64,000 bases of DNA from Pantoea deleyi. Lineage in GTDB: Bacteria; Pseudomonadota; Gammaproteobacteria; Enterobacterales; Enterobacteriaceae. The notes under the pieces are model-generated. The model had not been told where the DNA came from. It did no database searches and saw only the letters and a program-made list of their open reading frames with translations. The stretch lies in NCBI RefSeq assembly GCF_022647325.1, contig NZ_CP071405.1, positions 2,914,001 through 2,978,000 of the forward strand, in the 5' to 3' direction. Shown here piece by piece: positions 18,187-27,888 of the stretch (positions are counted from its first letter, which is position 1; each line of letters opens with the position of its first letter). The position numbers and the translations under genes are program-made.

Positions 18187-18780
18187 TATCCCTTCCTGTT
18201 ATTGATTCTTCTGCTGGTGTCGCGTCTGGCGGCTGCCGATACGCTGATGGTGCTGGGCGACAGCCTGAGCGCGGGCTATCGCATGTCTGCCACTGCAGCC
18301 TGGCCCAGCCTGCTTGATAAACAGTGGCAGCAGAAACCGAAAGTGGTCAACGCCAGCATCAGCGGTGACACGGCCGCACAGGGGCTGGCCCGTCTGCCTG
18401 CGCTATTAAAACAGCATCAGCCCCAGTGGGTGTTAATCGAACTGGGCGGTAATGATGGTCTGCGCGGCTTTCCGCCTGATACCATTGCGCAGACGCTGAG
18501 CAAGGCCATTGACGCTATCAAGGCCGCCAACGCGAAGCCGCTGCTGATGCAGATCCGCCTGCCTGCAAACTATGGCCGCCGCTATACCGAGGCGTTCAGC
18601 GGCATCTATCCCGGCTTAGCGCAGCAGCATAACATTCCTCTGGTGCCCTTCTTCATGGAGCAGGTCTACCTGAAACCCGAATGGATGCAGCAGGATGGCA
18701 TTCATCCCAATCCCGATGCCCAGCCGTTTATCGCCGGGTTGATGGCCAGAGAACTGGCTCCCTTAGTTAAGCAGCCGTAG
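18154..18780 (+). CDS. tesA: Acyl-CoA thioesterase I / protease I / lysophospholipase L1
   Basis: A 208-residue periplasmic SGNH hydrolase, identical in length to E. coli TesA. The signal peptide ends at A-A-A-D or near. Block I is G-D-S-L-S-A-G-Y, with G-G-N-D-G and D-G-I-H-P-N supplying the other catalytic residues. It hydrolyses acyl-CoA, lysophospholipids and some esters. The start was set at the first ATG of M-M-N-F-N-N, as in E. coli; it lies inside the divergent ybbA gene. A functional link of TesA with YbbAP is suggested by conserved context. Confidence 0.95.
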   Translation: MMNFNNVFRWHYPFLLLILLLVSRLAAADTLMVLGDSLSAGYRMSATAAWPSLLDKQWQQKPKVVNASISGDTAAQGLARLPALLKQHQPQWVLIELGGNDGLRGFPPDTIAQTLSKAIDAIKAANAKPLLMQIRLPANYGRRYTEAFSGIYPGLAQQHNIPLVPFFMEQVYLKPEWMQQDGIHPNPDAQPFIAGLMARELAPLVKQP

Positions 18781-18810
18781 CGCGCCTGGATGCGCAAAAA
18801 GGGTAAAGAA

Positions 18811-19584
18811 ATGCAAAAAACCATTCTGATTACAGGTTGTTCCAGCGGTATTGGCCTGGTTGCCGCGCAGGATTTGCTGGCACGGGGTTACCGGGTCATC
18901 GCCGCCTGCCGCAAAGCGGACGATGTCCTGCGCATGAACACGCTGGGGTTTACGGGCTTACAGCTGGATCTCGACGACCCGCAGAGTGTGGATCAGGCGG
19001 CGGATACCGTGCTCGCGCTCTGTGACAACCGTCTGGCGGCGCTGTTTAACAACGCCGGTTTTGGTCTCTATGGCCCGCTGCGGACGCTTTCCCGTCAGCA
19101 GCTGGAACAGCAGTTTTCCAGCAACTTCTTTGGCGTTCATCAGCTGACCCTGCGCCTCCTGCCGGCCCTGCAGGCCAGCGGCGATGGCCGCATTGTTAAC
19201 ACCAGTTCGGTGCTGGGACTGATCTCGACGCCTGGCCGTGGCGCCTATGCCGCCAGTAAGTATGCGCTGGAGGCCTGGAGCGATGCGCTGCGGCTTGAGG
19301 TGCGCAGCAGCGGGATTCGGGTCAGCCTGATTGAACCCGGTCCGATTGAGACCCGCTTTACTGACAACGTGACCCAGGGCGAACAGCATAATCCGGTGCG
19401 CAATCCCGGCATCGCAGCGCGCTTTACCCTGCCACCGGAGGCTATTCTGCCTAAACTGCGTCACGCACTCGAGAGCCCTCATCCGCGTTTACGCTATCCG
19501 GTGACAGTGGTCGCACATGTCATGAGCCTGCTGAAACGGTTACTGCCTGGCTGGATGCTGGATCGCATTTTGCGCAGCCACTGA
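18811..19584 (+). CDS. ybbO: SDR-family NADP+-dependent oxidoreductase YbbO
   Basis: A 257-residue short-chain dehydrogenase. Cofactor motif T-G-C-S-S-G-I-G near residues 8-15, N-N-A-G-F-G at about 83-88, catalytic Ser in N-T-S-S-V and Y-A-A-S-K (Tyr/Lys pair) near 150-154 are present. E. coli YbbO acts as an aldehyde reductase on medium and long aldehydes. I chose the ATG at 18811 because AGGGT lies seven bases upstream; an ATG at 18790 would add seven residues. It follows tesA by 30 bases and may share its transcript. Confidence 0.9.
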   Translation: MQKTILITGCSSGIGLVAAQDLLARGYRVIAACRKADDVLRMNTLGFTGLQLDLDDPQSVDQAADTVLALCDNRLAALFNNAGFGLYGPLRTLSRQQLEQQFSSNFFGVHQLTLRLLPALQASGDGRIVNTSSVLGLISTPGRGAYAASKYALEAWSDALRLEVRSSGIRVSLIEPGPIETRFTDNVTQGEQHNPVRNPGIAARFTLPPEAILPKLRHALESPHPRLRYPVTVVAHVMSLLKRLLPGWMLDRILRSH

Positions 19585-19663
19585 TTCACCGGGCGCAATT
19601 ACGCTTGAAGCCGGGCCAGTTGGCCCCATATCCTTAGAACACTTTTTGCAAAGAGACTTATTC

Positions 19664-20521
19664 ATGTCACCACAAGCTTCGATCGTCGACATCAACGAAT
19701 CTAACCTGCAGCAGACCCTTGAGCAGTCGATGCAGCTGCCGGTGCTGTTCTACTTCTGGTCTGAGCGCAGCCAGCACTGTCTGGAGCTGACGCCGGTGCT
19801 GGAGCGCCTGGCGCAGGAGTACGCGGGACAGTTTATTCTTGCAAAACTGGATTGTGACAGAGAGCAACGGGTAGCGGCGCAGTTTGGTCTGCGATCCATC
19901 CCGACCGTCTATCTGTTCCAGGATGGTCAGCCGGTTGACGGCTTCCAGGGGCCGCAGCCGGAAGAGGCGATCCGCGCCCTGCTGGAAAAAGTCCTGCCGC
20001 GTGAAGAGGAGCTGAAGGCGCAGCAGGCGATGCTGCTGATGCAGGAAGGTAAACCGCTGGAGGCGCTGCCGCTGCTGAAAGAGGCGTGGCAGCTGAGCAA
20101 TCAGGCCAGCGAGATCGGTTTCCTGCTGGCCGAGGTGCTGATTACGCTGAGCCGCAGCGATGAAGCGGAAGCGGTGCTGAAGGCAGTACCGCTTCAGGAT
20201 CAGGACACCCGCTATCAGAGCCTGATGGCGCAGATCGATCTGCTGAAGCAGGCCGCAGACACGCCAGAGATTCAGCAACTGCAATCGGAGCTGGATGCGG
20301 ATCCGACTAACGCCGGGCTGGCTGCTAAACTCTCGTTACAGCTGCATCAGGTTGGCCGGAACGAAGAAGCCCTGGAACTGCTGTTCAGCTTCCTGAAATC
20401 CGATCTCAATGCCGCTGATGGCCAGGCGCGTAAAATGCTGCAGGAGATTCTGGCGGCGCTGGGAACCGGCGATGCACTTGCCGCCCGTTATCGCCGTCAG
20501 CTCTACTCCCTGCTCTACTAA
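19664..20521 (+). CDS. cnoX: Chaperedoxin CnoX (YbbN)
   Basis: A 285-residue protein: an N-terminal thioredoxin fold with the altered active site S-Q-H-C instead of C-G-P-C (about residues 35-38), then a tetratricopeptide-like helical region. CnoX is a holdase activated by hypochlorous acid that protects substrates and hands them to GroEL/ES. The single-Cys SQHC matches E. coli, so it is not an oxidoreductase of the usual type. The ATG at 19664 gives an N terminus matching the E. coli protein. Confidence 0.95.
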   Translation: MSPQASIVDINESNLQQTLEQSMQLPVLFYFWSERSQHCLELTPVLERLAQEYAGQFILAKLDCDREQRVAAQFGLRSIPTVYLFQDGQPVDGFQGPQPEEAIRALLEKVLPREEELKAQQAMLLMQEGKPLEALPLLKEAWQLSNQASEIGFLLAEVLITLSRSDEAEAVLKAVPLQDQDTRYQSLMAQIDLLKQAADTPEIQQLQSELDADPTNAGLAAKLSLQLHQVGRNEEALELLFSFLKSDLNAADGQARKMLQEILAALGTGDALAARYRRQLYSLLY

Positions 20522-20579
20522 CCGGCATCACCGCGGGCCGAAGCGACTCGGCCCGTCAATCTGACAATGTGGAGGTTAT

Positions 20580-21494
20580 ATGATTACAGTCATTCCCGCC
20601 CTGATTATTCTGGCGCTGGTGGCGGTCTGGGCGACCGTTAAAATTGTGCCGCAGGGCTTTCAGTGGACGGTTGAGCGTTTTGGCCGTTACACCCGCACCC
20701 TGACGCCAGGACTGAGCCTGGTGATCCCGTTCATGGATCGTGTCGGTCGTAAGATCAATATGATGGAACAGGTGCTGGATATCCCCTCTCAGGAGATTAT
20801 CTCCAAAGATAACGCCAATGTGACCATCGATGCCGTCTGCTTCATCCAGGTGGTTGACCCGGCGCGCGCCGCCTATGAGGTCAGCAATCTTGAACAGGCG
20901 ATCCTGAATCTCACCATGACCAATATGCGTACCGTGCTGGGCAGCATGGAGCTGGACGAGATGCTCTCTCAGCGTGACAGCATCAATACCCGGCTGCTGC
21001 ATATTGTGGATGAGGCGACCAACCCGTGGGGCGTTAAGATCACCCGCATCGAAATCCGCGACGTGCGTCCGCCGCAGGAGCTGGTGGGAGCGATGAATGC
21101 ACAGATGAAAGCGGAGCGAACCAAGCGCGCCGATATTCTGACGGCCGAAGGTGTGCGCCAGGCGGCGATCCTGCGGGCCGAAGGGGATAAGCAGTCGCAG
21201 ATCCTCAAGGCCGAAGGTGAACGTACCTCGGCGTTCCTGCAGGCAGAAGCGCGTGAACGTCAGGCTGAGGCTGAAGCGAATGCCACGAAGATGGTTTCGG
21301 AAGCGATCGCGGCCGGCGATATTCAGGCCATCAACTACTTCGTGGCGCAGAAATACACCGATGCGCTGCAGAAAATCGGCGAGGCCAACAACAGTAAAGT
21401 GGTGATGATGCCGCTGGAGGCAAGCAGTCTGCTCGGTTCGATTGCGGGCATTGGTGAACTGCTGAAGGAATCACGCACTGAGTCGACACGCTGA
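20580..21494 (+). CDS. qmcA: SPFH-domain membrane protease-associated protein QmcA
   Basis: A 304-residue stomatin/prohibitin-type protein. One N-terminal helix (about residues 3-20) anchors it, followed by an SPFH domain with [12 protein letters not shown], and a long A/E/R-rich coiled coil (about 195-250). E. coli QmcA forms large cage-like assemblies and suppresses loss of FtsH/HtpX. The stop overlaps the ybbJ start by one base; NfeD and SPFH proteins work as pairs. Confidence 0.95.
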   Translation: MITVIPALIILALVAVWATVKIVPQGFQWTVERFGRYTRTLTPGLSLVIPFMDRVGRKINMMEQVLDIPSQEIISKDNANVTIDAVCFIQVVDPARAAYEVSNLEQAILNLTMTNMRTVLGSMELDEMLSQRDSINTRLLHIVDEATNPWGVKITRIEIRDVRPPQELVGAMNAQMKAERTKRADILTAEGVRQAAILRAEGDKQSQILKAEGERTSAFLQAEARERQAEAEANATKMVSEAIAAGDIQAINYFVAQKYTDALQKIGEANNSKVVMMPLEASSLLGSIAGIGELLKESRTESTR

Positions 21495-21940
21495 TGCTGG
21501 TCGGGATCATTGCGCATCCACACTGGTTCTGGCTGACGCTGGGCGGATTACTGCTGGCGGCGGAGATGCTGGGCACCAGCGGTTACCTCCTGTGGAGCGG
21601 GCTGGCCGCGCTGATCGTCGGCATCATTGAGTGGATCGTCCCGCTCAGCTGGACCACCCAGGGCTCGCTGTTTGCCGTACTGACGCTGGTCTGCGTTTTC
21701 CTGTGGTATCGCTGGATGCGCCAGCGTGAAACGCATCAGCCGTCCACAACCCTGAACGCGCGCGGCAGGCAGATGATCGGTCTGCAGCTCACCCTGGAGA
21801 GCGCGCTGCATAACCGCACCGGCCATGTGCGCGTCGGAGACAGCAGCTGGCGGGTGGAGGCGGAGCAGGATCTGCCCGCGGGTACGCCGGTCGTGGTGGT
21901 GTGCATAGAGGGGATCACCCTGCGTATTCAGCCCCGCTGA
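21494..21940 (+). CDS. ybbJ: NfeD-like membrane protein YbbJ
   Basis: A 148-residue protein with two or three N-terminal helices (about residues 8-75) and a C-terminal OB-fold domain of the NfeD type with [12 protein letters not shown] near 113-122. It is the obligate partner of QmcA. Its 3' end overlaps cueR, read from the other strand, by 13 bases. Confidence 0.93.
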   Translation: MLVGIIAHPHWFWLTLGGLLLAAEMLGTSGYLLWSGLAALIVGIIEWIVPLSWTTQGSLFAVLTLVCVFLWYRWMRQRETHQPSTTLNARGRQMIGLQLTLESALHNRTGHVRVGDSSWRVEAEQDLPAGTPVVVVCIEGITLRIQPR

Positions 21941-22332
21941 TGCGCGCATCCGGCCAGACTGTTGATGATGGGGCACTCCGCTCCCTCATCGCCCGGACAG
22001 GCCTCCGCCAGCGCCAGCAGTCGCGCCCGCATCACATGCAGCTCTTCAATATGCGCCGCGATCTCATCCGCTTTCTGTAGCGTGCGGGCTTTCACATCCG
22101 CGCTGTGACGTGACGGATTGTTAAACAGCGCCACCAGCTCACGGCACTCATCCAGCGTAAAGCCGACCTGCCGCGCCTGGCGCAGCAGGTTCAGCTCATC
22201 AAGATGATGCGCGTTGTAGCTGCGGTAGCCATTTTCACTGCGTAACGGCGGGGTGACGACCCCCTTCTCTTCGTAAAAACGGATCGCCTTGCTGGTCAGT
22301 CCGGTCTTCTTCGCCACATCGCTGATGTTCAT
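21928..22332 (-). CDS. cueR: Copper(I)-responsive MerR-family regulator CueR
   Basis: A 134-residue MerR-family activator. The N-terminal winged helix ([12 protein letters not shown]) is followed by a dimerisation helix and the Cu(I)-binding loop [12 protein letters not shown], with the two cysteines at the spacing of E. coli Cys112/Cys120. It senses Cu+, Ag+ or Au+ and untwists target promoters, here that of the divergent copA. The ATG at 22332 matches the family start. Confidence 0.95.
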   Translation of the reverse strand: MNISDVAKKTGLTSKAIRFYEEKGVVTPPLRSENGYRSYNAHHLDELNLLRQARQVGFTLDECRELVALFNNPSRHSADVKARTLQKADEIAAHIEELHVMRARLLALAEACPGDEGAECPIINSLAGCAHQRG

Positions 22333-22342
22333 TCTGGTCCCC

Positions 22343-22373
22343 TTGACCTTCCCCTTGATGGAAGGTTTATGCT
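22343..22373 (+). promoter_or_regulatory. CueR-controlled copA promoter
   Basis: -35 TTGACC (22343-22348) and -10 TATGCT (22368-22373) are separated by a 19-bp spacer, the overlong spacer typical of MerR-family targets. The dyad ACCTTCC/GGAAGGT (22346-22352 and 22360-22366) is the CueR site and is almost identical to that in E. coli. Confidence 0.92.
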
Positions 22374-22428
22374 TAAGCATGAATCGAAACTGGCCTGCGG
22401 GTCAAATCTGCTAACCAGGGAGTTGATG

Positions 22429-24939
22429 ATGTCACATACCCTTTCTCTGGCACTTGATGGCCTCTCCTGTGGTCACTGTGTCAAACGCGTTAAAGAGGCA
22501 CTGGAACAGCGCGACGATGTTGATCACGCCGATGTCACCCAGCAGGAGGCGCATGTTTCCGGTCAGGCGGACGCCGCTGCGCTGATCGCCACCATCGAGC
22601 AGGCGGGATATCACGCCACGCTGAAACCGGCGGCTTCCCCAAAGCCTGAACCGTTGACAGCATCGGAGCCGCCGCCGGAGGCGCTGACAACGGAGTCCGC
22701 TTCTCATCCGGCAGACAACACACAGTCCACCCATATGCTGCTGATTGAGGGCATGAGCTGCGCCAGCTGCGTCAGTCGGGTGGAAAAGGCGCTGCAGCAG
22801 GTTACAGGCGTCAGCCAGGCGCGGGTCAACCTCGGCGAACGCAGCGCGCTGGTGCTGGGTCACGCCGACCCGCAGCAGCTGGTGGCCGCCGTCGATGCCG
22901 CGGGCTATGGTGCAGAGGTGGTGGATAACGAACAGGATCGCCGCGAAAAGCAGCAGCACAGCGCCCGCAGCGCGATGCGCCGGTTCAGCTGGCAGGCTGG
23001 GGTCGCGCTGGCGTTCGGCGTGCCGCTGATGATCTGGGGCATGGTGGGCGATAACATGATGCTCACCGACAGCAATCAGGGCCTCTGGCGCGGACTGGGA
23101 ATGCTGACCCTGCTGATCATGGTGCTCACCGGCAGCCACTTCTATCGCAGCGCCTGGCGCAGTCTGCGCAATGGCAGCGCCACCATGGATACGCTGGTGG
23201 CGCTGGGTACAGGCGCCGCCTGGATCTACTCATTCAGCGTGGTGCTGTGGCCCGACTTTTTCCCGCCTCAGGCGCGCCATCTCTACTTCGAAGCCAGCGT
23301 GATGATTCTGGGTCTGATCAATCTGGGGCACGCCCTTGAGCAGCGCGCACGTCAGCGATCGTCTGAGGCGCTGGAGCGGCTGCTGGACCTGACGCCCGCC
23401 CAGGCGCGCCTGGTTGATCCCGGGGGTGACCGGATGATCCCGGTCAGCGCCGTAACGTCCGGCATGACGCTGCGCCTGGTCACCGGCGATCGGGTACCGG
23501 TTGATGGTGAAATCAGCACCGGTGAAGCCTGGTTTGATGAGGCGATGCTGACCGGCGAAGCGGTGCCGCAGACCAAAGGTTCGGGTGCGGCGATCTTTGC
23601 CGGTACCCTGGTGCAGGATGGATCGGTCACCTTCGTCGCCCGGGCGACCGGCAACGATACCACCCTCTCGCGCATTATCCGGCTGGTACGTCAGGCGCAA
23701 AGCAGCAAACCGGATGTGGGGCGGCTGGCCGACCGCATCTCTGCCGTATTCGTGCCCGTTGTGGTGCTGATCGCCCTGCTGAGCGGCGCGGTCTGGTATC
23801 TGTTCGGGCCGCAGCCGCAGATCGCCTACATGCTGGTGATTGCCACAACCGTACTGATTATCGCCTGCCCCTGCGCGCTGGGCCTGGCGACTCCCATGTC
23901 AATTATTGCCGGTGTAGGCCGCGCGGCCGAGCTGGGCGTGCTGGTGCGCGATGCAGACGCCCTGCAGCGTGCCAGCGAGATCGACACCCTGGTCTTTGAT
24001 AAAACCGGCACGCTGACGGCAGGCACACCGCAGGTCAGTGAGGTGCTGACCTGGGGCGGAGCCCGCCGCGAAGACGTGCTGAACACGGCGGCGGCGCTGG
24101 AACTGACCTCGGGTCATCCGCTGGCGAAAGCCATCGTGGAGGCCGCAAAACAGCCCCACGCTCCCGGATTAACGCAATTTCGTACAATACGTGGCAAAGG
24201 GGTCAGCGGTACGCTGGATGGCAGAACGCTGCTGCTGGGCAACGTCGCGCTGCTGCAGGACAACGGCGTGGACTGCTGGGCGGCAGAAGCAGAGATAGCG
24301 CGCCTGACGCAACAGGGTGCCACGCCAGTCTTACTGGCCGAACAGGGTCAGCTCACTGGCCTGATGGCATTGCGCGATGCGCTGCGGCCAGAGAGCGGTG
24401 CGGCGCTGAAACGCCTGCATCAGCAGGGCTATCGCCTGATTATGCTGACCGGCGATCATGAGAAGACCGCGCGTGCTATTGCTGACGAAGCCGGAATCGA
24501 TGAGGTGATTGCGGGGGTGCTGCCGGAAGGCAAAGCCAGGGCCATCGCGCAGTTACAGCAGCAGGGTCGTCGCGTCGCGATGGTGGGCGACGGCATCAAC
24601 GATGCGCCAGCGCTGGCGCAGGCCGATGTGGGGATAGCGATGGGCGGCGGCAGTGATGTGGCGGTCGAAACCGCAGGCATTACGCTGATGCGCGCCGATC
24701 TTAACGGCGTGGCGGATGCGTTAGCCCTCTCTTCTGCCACGCTGCGCAATATCCGGCAGAACCTGTTTGGCGCATTTATCTATAACAGCATCGGTATTCC
24801 GGTGGCGGCCGGGGTGCTTTATCCGCTGACCGGTACCCTGCTCAGCCCGATTGTGGCGGGTGCCGCGATGGCGCTCTCCTCCATCACCGTGGTCAGCAAT
24901 GCCAACCGGCTGCTGCGTTACCGGCCGCCGCGTCCGTAA
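22429..24939 (+). CDS. copA: Cu(I)-exporting P1B-type ATPase CopA
   Basis: An 836-residue inner-membrane copper pump. Two N-terminal metal-binding domains carry C-x-x-C in L-S-C-G-H-C (about 12-17) and M-S-C-A-S-C (about 107-112). The membrane metal site C-P-C, the T-G-E actuator motif, the phosphorylation motif D-K-T-G-T and [10 protein letters not shown] are intact. It moves Cu+ to the periplasm. Between the two metal-binding domains lies a -1 frameshift site (see 22638). Two adjacent ATGs (22426, 22429) exist; the second has the better spacing to GGGAG and matches E. coli. Confidence 0.97.
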   Translation: MSHTLSLALDGLSCGHCVKRVKEALEQRDDVDHADVTQQEAHVSGQADAAALIATIEQAGYHATLKPAASPKPEPLTASEPPPEALTTESASHPADNTQSTHMLLIEGMSCASCVSRVEKALQQVTGVSQARVNLGERSALVLGHADPQQLVAAVDAAGYGAEVVDNEQDRREKQQHSARSAMRRFSWQAGVALAFGVPLMIWGMVGDNMMLTDSNQGLWRGLGMLTLLIMVLTGSHFYRSAWRSLRNGSATMDTLVALGTGAAWIYSFSVVLWPDFFPPQARHLYFEASVMILGLINLGHALEQRARQRSSEALERLLDLTPAQARLVDPGGDRMIPVSAVTSGMTLRLVTGDRVPVDGEISTGEAWFDEAMLTGEAVPQTKGSGAAIFAGTLVQDGSVTFVARATGNDTTLSRIIRLVRQAQSSKPDVGRLADRISAVFVPVVVLIALLSGAVWYLFGPQPQIAYMLVIATTVLIIACPCALGLATPMSIIAGVGRAAELGVLVRDADALQRASEIDTLVFDKTGTLTAGTPQVSEVLTWGGARREDVLNTAAALELTSGHPLAKAIVEAAKQPHAPGLTQFRTIRGKGVSGTLDGRTLLLGNVALLQDNGVDCWAAEAEIARLTQQGATPVLLAEQGQLTGLMALRDALRPESGAALKRLHQQGYRLIMLTGDHEKTARAIADEAGIDEVIAGVLPEGKARAIAQLQQQGRRVAMVGDGINDAPALAQADVGIAMGGGSDVAVETAGITLMRADLNGVADALALSSATLRNIRQNLFGAFIYNSIGIPVAAGVLYPLTGTLLSPIVAGAAMALSSITVVSNANRLLRYRPPRP
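22638..22649 (+). other. Programmed -1 frameshift site giving the short CopA(Z) chaperone
   Basis: The heptamer C-CCA-AAG (22638-22644) is in the correct register in copA. A -1 slip after Lys72 reads GCC then TGA (22647-22649), giving a 73-residue protein made of the first metal-binding domain. E. coli copA has the same heptamer at the same place and ends within one codon after the slip, producing the CopA(Z) copper chaperone. A downstream stimulatory structure was not resolved by eye. Confidence 0.75.
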
Positions 24940-25009
24940 TCCCGTTTCAGCGCTGTTTTTCACGCGCTGAAGTCGCTAGCATGGGGTTTTGAATCGCTAA
25001 GGAACGGGA

Positions 25010-25813
25010 ATGTCAGGCAACGTTTGGCGCTCACTGCGCGGCTTTTTCAGCCAACTTTTTCCCGCCAGTTATCGCTGGCCTGCGATGGATGTCCGGCTTG
25101 GCGATCGTCATCTGCATCTGGTTGGCAGCATCCATATGGGCACGCGCGATATGCAGCCGCTGCCCGCCCGCCTGCTGCGTCAGCTACAGCAGGCGGATGC
25201 ACTGATTGTGGAAGCCGATATTACCCAGGGAGGCTCCCCCTTTGATCATCGCGGCGATCGTCCGGCGCTCTCTGCCCGTCTGGACAGCCATGCGATGCAG
25301 AGCCTGACCGCGCTGTGTCAGGAGATGAGTCTGGATCTGAGCCTGTTGGATCATCTGCCGGCCTGGCAGGTCGCGCTGATGCTGCAGGCTCAGCAGGCCC
25401 AGCGGCTGGGATTGCGTCCGGACTACGGCATCGATTATCAGCTTTTACAGGCGGCTAAGGGACTTAACAAGCCGGTGATTGAACTGGAAGGGGCCGATGC
25501 GCAGATCGCCCTGCTGACCGCGCTGCCGGATGATGGCATGGCGCTGTTGCAGGACACGCTGCAACACTGGCACACCAACGCGCGACTGCTGCAGATGATG
25601 GTGAGCTGGTGGCTGGATACGCCACCACGTCAGCCCGAAATCACCCTGCCTGCTACCTTCAGCCAGGCGCTGAACGAGACGCTGATCGGGCAGCGTAATG
25701 CGCAGTGGTGTCACCGGCTGCGGGCGCTGGCGGCGGGAAACTATGTGGTGGCGGTCGGTGCCCTGCACCTCTATGGTGAAGACAATCTGCCGGCGATGCT
25801 GAAGCGGCCCTGA
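25010..25813 (+). CDS. ybaP: TraB/GumN family protein YbaP
   Basis: A 267-residue protein closely similar to E. coli YbaP (R-L-G-L-R-x-x-Y-G-I-D-Y-Q-L-L-Q, V-I-E-L-E-G-A). The two family G-x-x-H motifs, G-S-I-H-M-G (about 39-44) and G-A-L-H-L-Y-G near residues 252-258, are present; in eukaryotic TIKI relatives they bind metal for proteolysis. Biochemical role in bacteria is undefined. AAGGAAC precedes the ATG. Its place between copA and ybaK matches E. coli. Confidence 0.9.
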   Translation: MSGNVWRSLRGFFSQLFPASYRWPAMDVRLGDRHLHLVGSIHMGTRDMQPLPARLLRQLQQADALIVEADITQGGSPFDHRGDRPALSARLDSHAMQSLTALCQEMSLDLSLLDHLPAWQVALMLQAQQAQRLGLRPDYGIDYQLLQAAKGLNKPVIELEGADAQIALLTALPDDGMALLQDTLQHWHTNARLLQMMVSWWLDTPPRQPEITLPATFSQALNETLIGQRNAQWCHRLRALAAGNYVVAVGALHLYGEDNLPAMLKRP

Positions 25814-25862
25814 AAAAAAGAGAGCCGATAACATTATCGGCCCGTCAAAGAGGAATTTGTTT

Positions 25863-25991
25863 ATGATTCTGGTTATCGCTCAGCAATCGGATTGCTGGCG
25901 CGCGGCCAATTTTCACTCAAAGCACAAACTTTCGCCACCTTTTTCCCTGTTTAAGCGTAATAAGATTTTTCTGAGTAAGGAACCTGTATGA
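25863..25991 (+). CDS. Possible 42-residue ORF overlapping the ybaK start
   Basis: An ATG with AGAGG nine bases upstream opens a 42-residue frame whose TGA overlaps the ybaK ATG (ATGA). The product is basic, with no clear membrane helix or motif. It could be a leader peptide coupling translation to ybaK, or chance. A 7-bp hairpin (GCCGATA/TATCGGC, 25824-25841) stands before it. Confidence 0.2.
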   Translation: MILVIAQQSDCWRAANFHSKHKLSPPFSLFKRNKIFLSKEPV

Positions 25992-26467
25992 CGCCCGCCG
26001 TAAAATTGCTGGAAAAACAGAAGGTCAGCTTCACGCTTCACCCTTATGAACATGACAGCAGCGAAACCCATTTTGGTGATGAAGCGGTCCGGAAACTGAA
26101 TCTGGACGCGCGTCAGGTGTTTAAAACGCTGCTGGTGGCGCTGAATGGTGAGGCGAAACAGCTGGCCGTCGCGGTCACGCCGGTACCCACCCAGCTGGAT
26201 CTGAAAAAGGTGGCGAAGGCGCTGGGCGCAAAAAAGGCTGAGATGGCCGATCCGCAACTGGCACAGCGGGTAACGGGCTATCTGGTGGGGGGGATCAGCC
26301 CGCTCGGCCAGAAAAAACGGCTGCCGACAGTGATCGATCACTCCGCCCGCGCATTCAACGCCATGTTTATCTCCGGCGGCAAACGCGGGCTGGATATCGA
26401 ACTGGCACCTGAAGATCTGGCCCGCCTGCTGGATGCCCCCTTTGCCGATATCGCCCGCCACGACTAA
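25988..26467 (+). CDS. ybaK: Cys-tRNA(Pro)/Cys-tRNA(Cys) deacylase YbaK
   Basis: A 159-residue trans-editing enzyme that clears Cys mischarged on tRNA-Pro. The conserved K-T-L-L-V-A-L segment holds the catalytic Lys (about residue 44), and [11 protein letters not shown] is the substrate loop. Length matches E. coli. Its stop overlaps by four bases that of the converging LysR gene. Confidence 0.95.
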   Translation: MTPAVKLLEKQKVSFTLHPYEHDSSETHFGDEAVRKLNLDARQVFKTLLVALNGEAKQLAVAVTPVPTQLDLKKVAKALGAKKAEMADPQLAQRVTGYLVGGISPLGQKKRLPTVIDHSARAFNAMFISGGKRGLDIELAPEDLARLLDAPFADIARHD

Positions 26468-27333
26468 ACCCGGGGCTGAGCGCAGAGCTGGTCGATCATC
26501 CAGCGCCCCGCCGGGCCGGGTGGGGTGCGTCGTGACCAGACCACCTCCACCGCGATATGCTGCGGCCAGCCTGGCATCGACAGCTCCTTCAGGACGCCAT
26601 GCCCGAACTGTTTCACCAGCCAGCGCGGCAGAATCGTCCAGCCAAACCCCTGCTCCGCCATCTCCAGCAGCAGCAGATAGGTTGGCGCTGACCAGATACG
26701 CCCGGTCGGCGCGGGTTCAGCGGCCTCCACCCAGGTGTTTAACCGCAGGTGCCGCACCCCTTCCAGTTCGCTTTCGCTGAGGGTGGTATGCCGCGCCAGT
26801 GGATGGTCGCGATGTAAAAAGACCGCCATCTGCGCCTCAACCTGCAGGCGTGCCACCGCGATATCCACCGGCAGAACAGGCTGCGCCCGCACCACGCCCA
26901 GATGGACCCGCCCGGCCTGCAGCAGATCCAGTACGTCGCCATCTTCAGCAATCATCACCTCCAGCTCAATCTCCGGATAGCGGGCATCAAACTGCCTGAG
27001 CAGCTGTTCGTGGTGATCGGTCTGCCAGAAATCGGACATGGCAAAACTGAGGCGCGGCTCGACGCCCTGCGACAGCCGTATGGCCAGCGCATCCAGCCGT
27101 TCACTCGCCGACAGGATCTGCTGGATCTGCGGGACGACGCGGCGCCCCTGCTCGGTGAGTATCGGCTGACGCCCCGCGCGATCAAACAGCGCAAAGCCGA
27201 GATCGTCTTCCAGACTGGCGACCGCCGCGCTGATGGTGGACTGGCTTTTACCCAGCGCGCGTGCCGCAGCGGAGAAGGATCCGCTCGCCACGGTCTGCAT
27301 AAACGCCTCAAGGGATTCCGGGGAGTAACGCAT
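26464..27333 (-). CDS. LysR-family regulator, divergent from a PACE efflux gene
   Basis: A 289-residue LysR regulator. The N-terminal helix-turn-helix (residues 1-60) contains [17 protein letters not shown], followed by an effector-binding domain (about 90-285). It is divergent from the PACE pump gene with only 89 bases between them, and in Acinetobacter the PACE pump AceI is controlled by the LysR protein AceR. So it is probably a local activator of the pump. The inducer cannot be read from the sequence. Confidence 0.88.
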   Translation of the reverse strand: MRYSPESLEAFMQTVASGSFSAAARALGKSQSTISAAVASLEDDLGFALFDRAGRQPILTEQGRRVVPQIQQILSASERLDALAIRLSQGVEPRLSFAMSDFWQTDHHEQLLRQFDARYPEIELEVMIAEDGDVLDLLQAGRVHLGVVRAQPVLPVDIAVARLQVEAQMAVFLHRDHPLARHTTLSESELEGVRHLRLNTWVEAAEPAPTGRIWSAPTYLLLLEMAEQGFGWTILPRWLVKQFGHGVLKELSMPGWPQHIAVEVVWSRRTPPGPAGRWMIDQLCAQPRV

Positions 27334-27422
27334 TTAATCCATCGCTTTTTCCGATAGGTAGTCATTTTATCTTACCATTCCGGCGTGTAAGAATGCGCCG
27401 CATTATGGAAGGAGAATGAATC

Positions 27423-27857
27423 ATGCGTACCCGCTCACTGAAAGAACGTATCCTGCACGCTGTCTGTTTTGAAACCCTGGCAATTCTGACCGTGTCGCCG
27501 CTGGCGGCCTGGATGATGGATAAGCCCCTGTTTCAGATGGGATCGCTGGCGATCATACTCTCGACTGTCGCGATGCTCTGGAACATGATCTACAACAGCG
27601 GGTTTGATCGTCTCTATGCGCCAGGCCAGAAACGCGGAACGGGCGTGCGCATACTCCATGCGCTGGGATTTGAAGGCGGGTTTATCCTGATTGGCCTGCC
27701 GATTGCGGCCGCGATGCTGCATATCTCTCTGTGGCAGGCGCTGCTGGTGGAAATCGTCTTTTTCCTCTTCTTCCTGCCCTACACGATGCTCTACAACTGG
27801 GCCTGGGACAAACTGCGCGAGCGCTGGATCAGACGTCACCCCTGCCGGACGTCATAA
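27423..27857 (+). CDS. PACE-family multidrug/polyamine efflux transporter
   Basis: A 144-residue inner-membrane protein with two tandem bacterial transmembrane pair domains and four helices. The family motif R-x-x-H-x-x-x-F-E occurs twice, as R-I-L-H-A-V-C-F-E (9-17) and R-I-L-H-A-L-G-F-E (about 75-83). Glu17 corresponds to the proton-coupling Glu15 of AceI. PACE pumps export biocides such as chlorhexidine and short diamines by proton antiport. GGAG lies nine bases before the ATG. Confidence 0.9.
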   Translation: MRTRSLKERILHAVCFETLAILTVSPLAAWMMDKPLFQMGSLAIILSTVAMLWNMIYNSGFDRLYAPGQKRGTGVRILHALGFEGGFILIGLPIAAAMLHISLWQALLVEIVFFLFFLPYTMLYNWAWDKLRERWIRRHPCRTS

Positions 27858-27860
27858 AAA

Positions 27861-27882
27861 CGGGAGGCGCAGGCGCCTCCCG
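27861..27882 (-). terminator. Terminator of ushA
   Basis: A 9-bp stem CGGGAGGCG/CGCCTCCCG with a CAGG loop. Read leftwards it is followed by TTTTTAT. It lies seven bases after the ushA stop and may also serve the converging PACE gene weakly. Confidence 0.8.
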
Positions 27883-27888
27883 GTGCGT

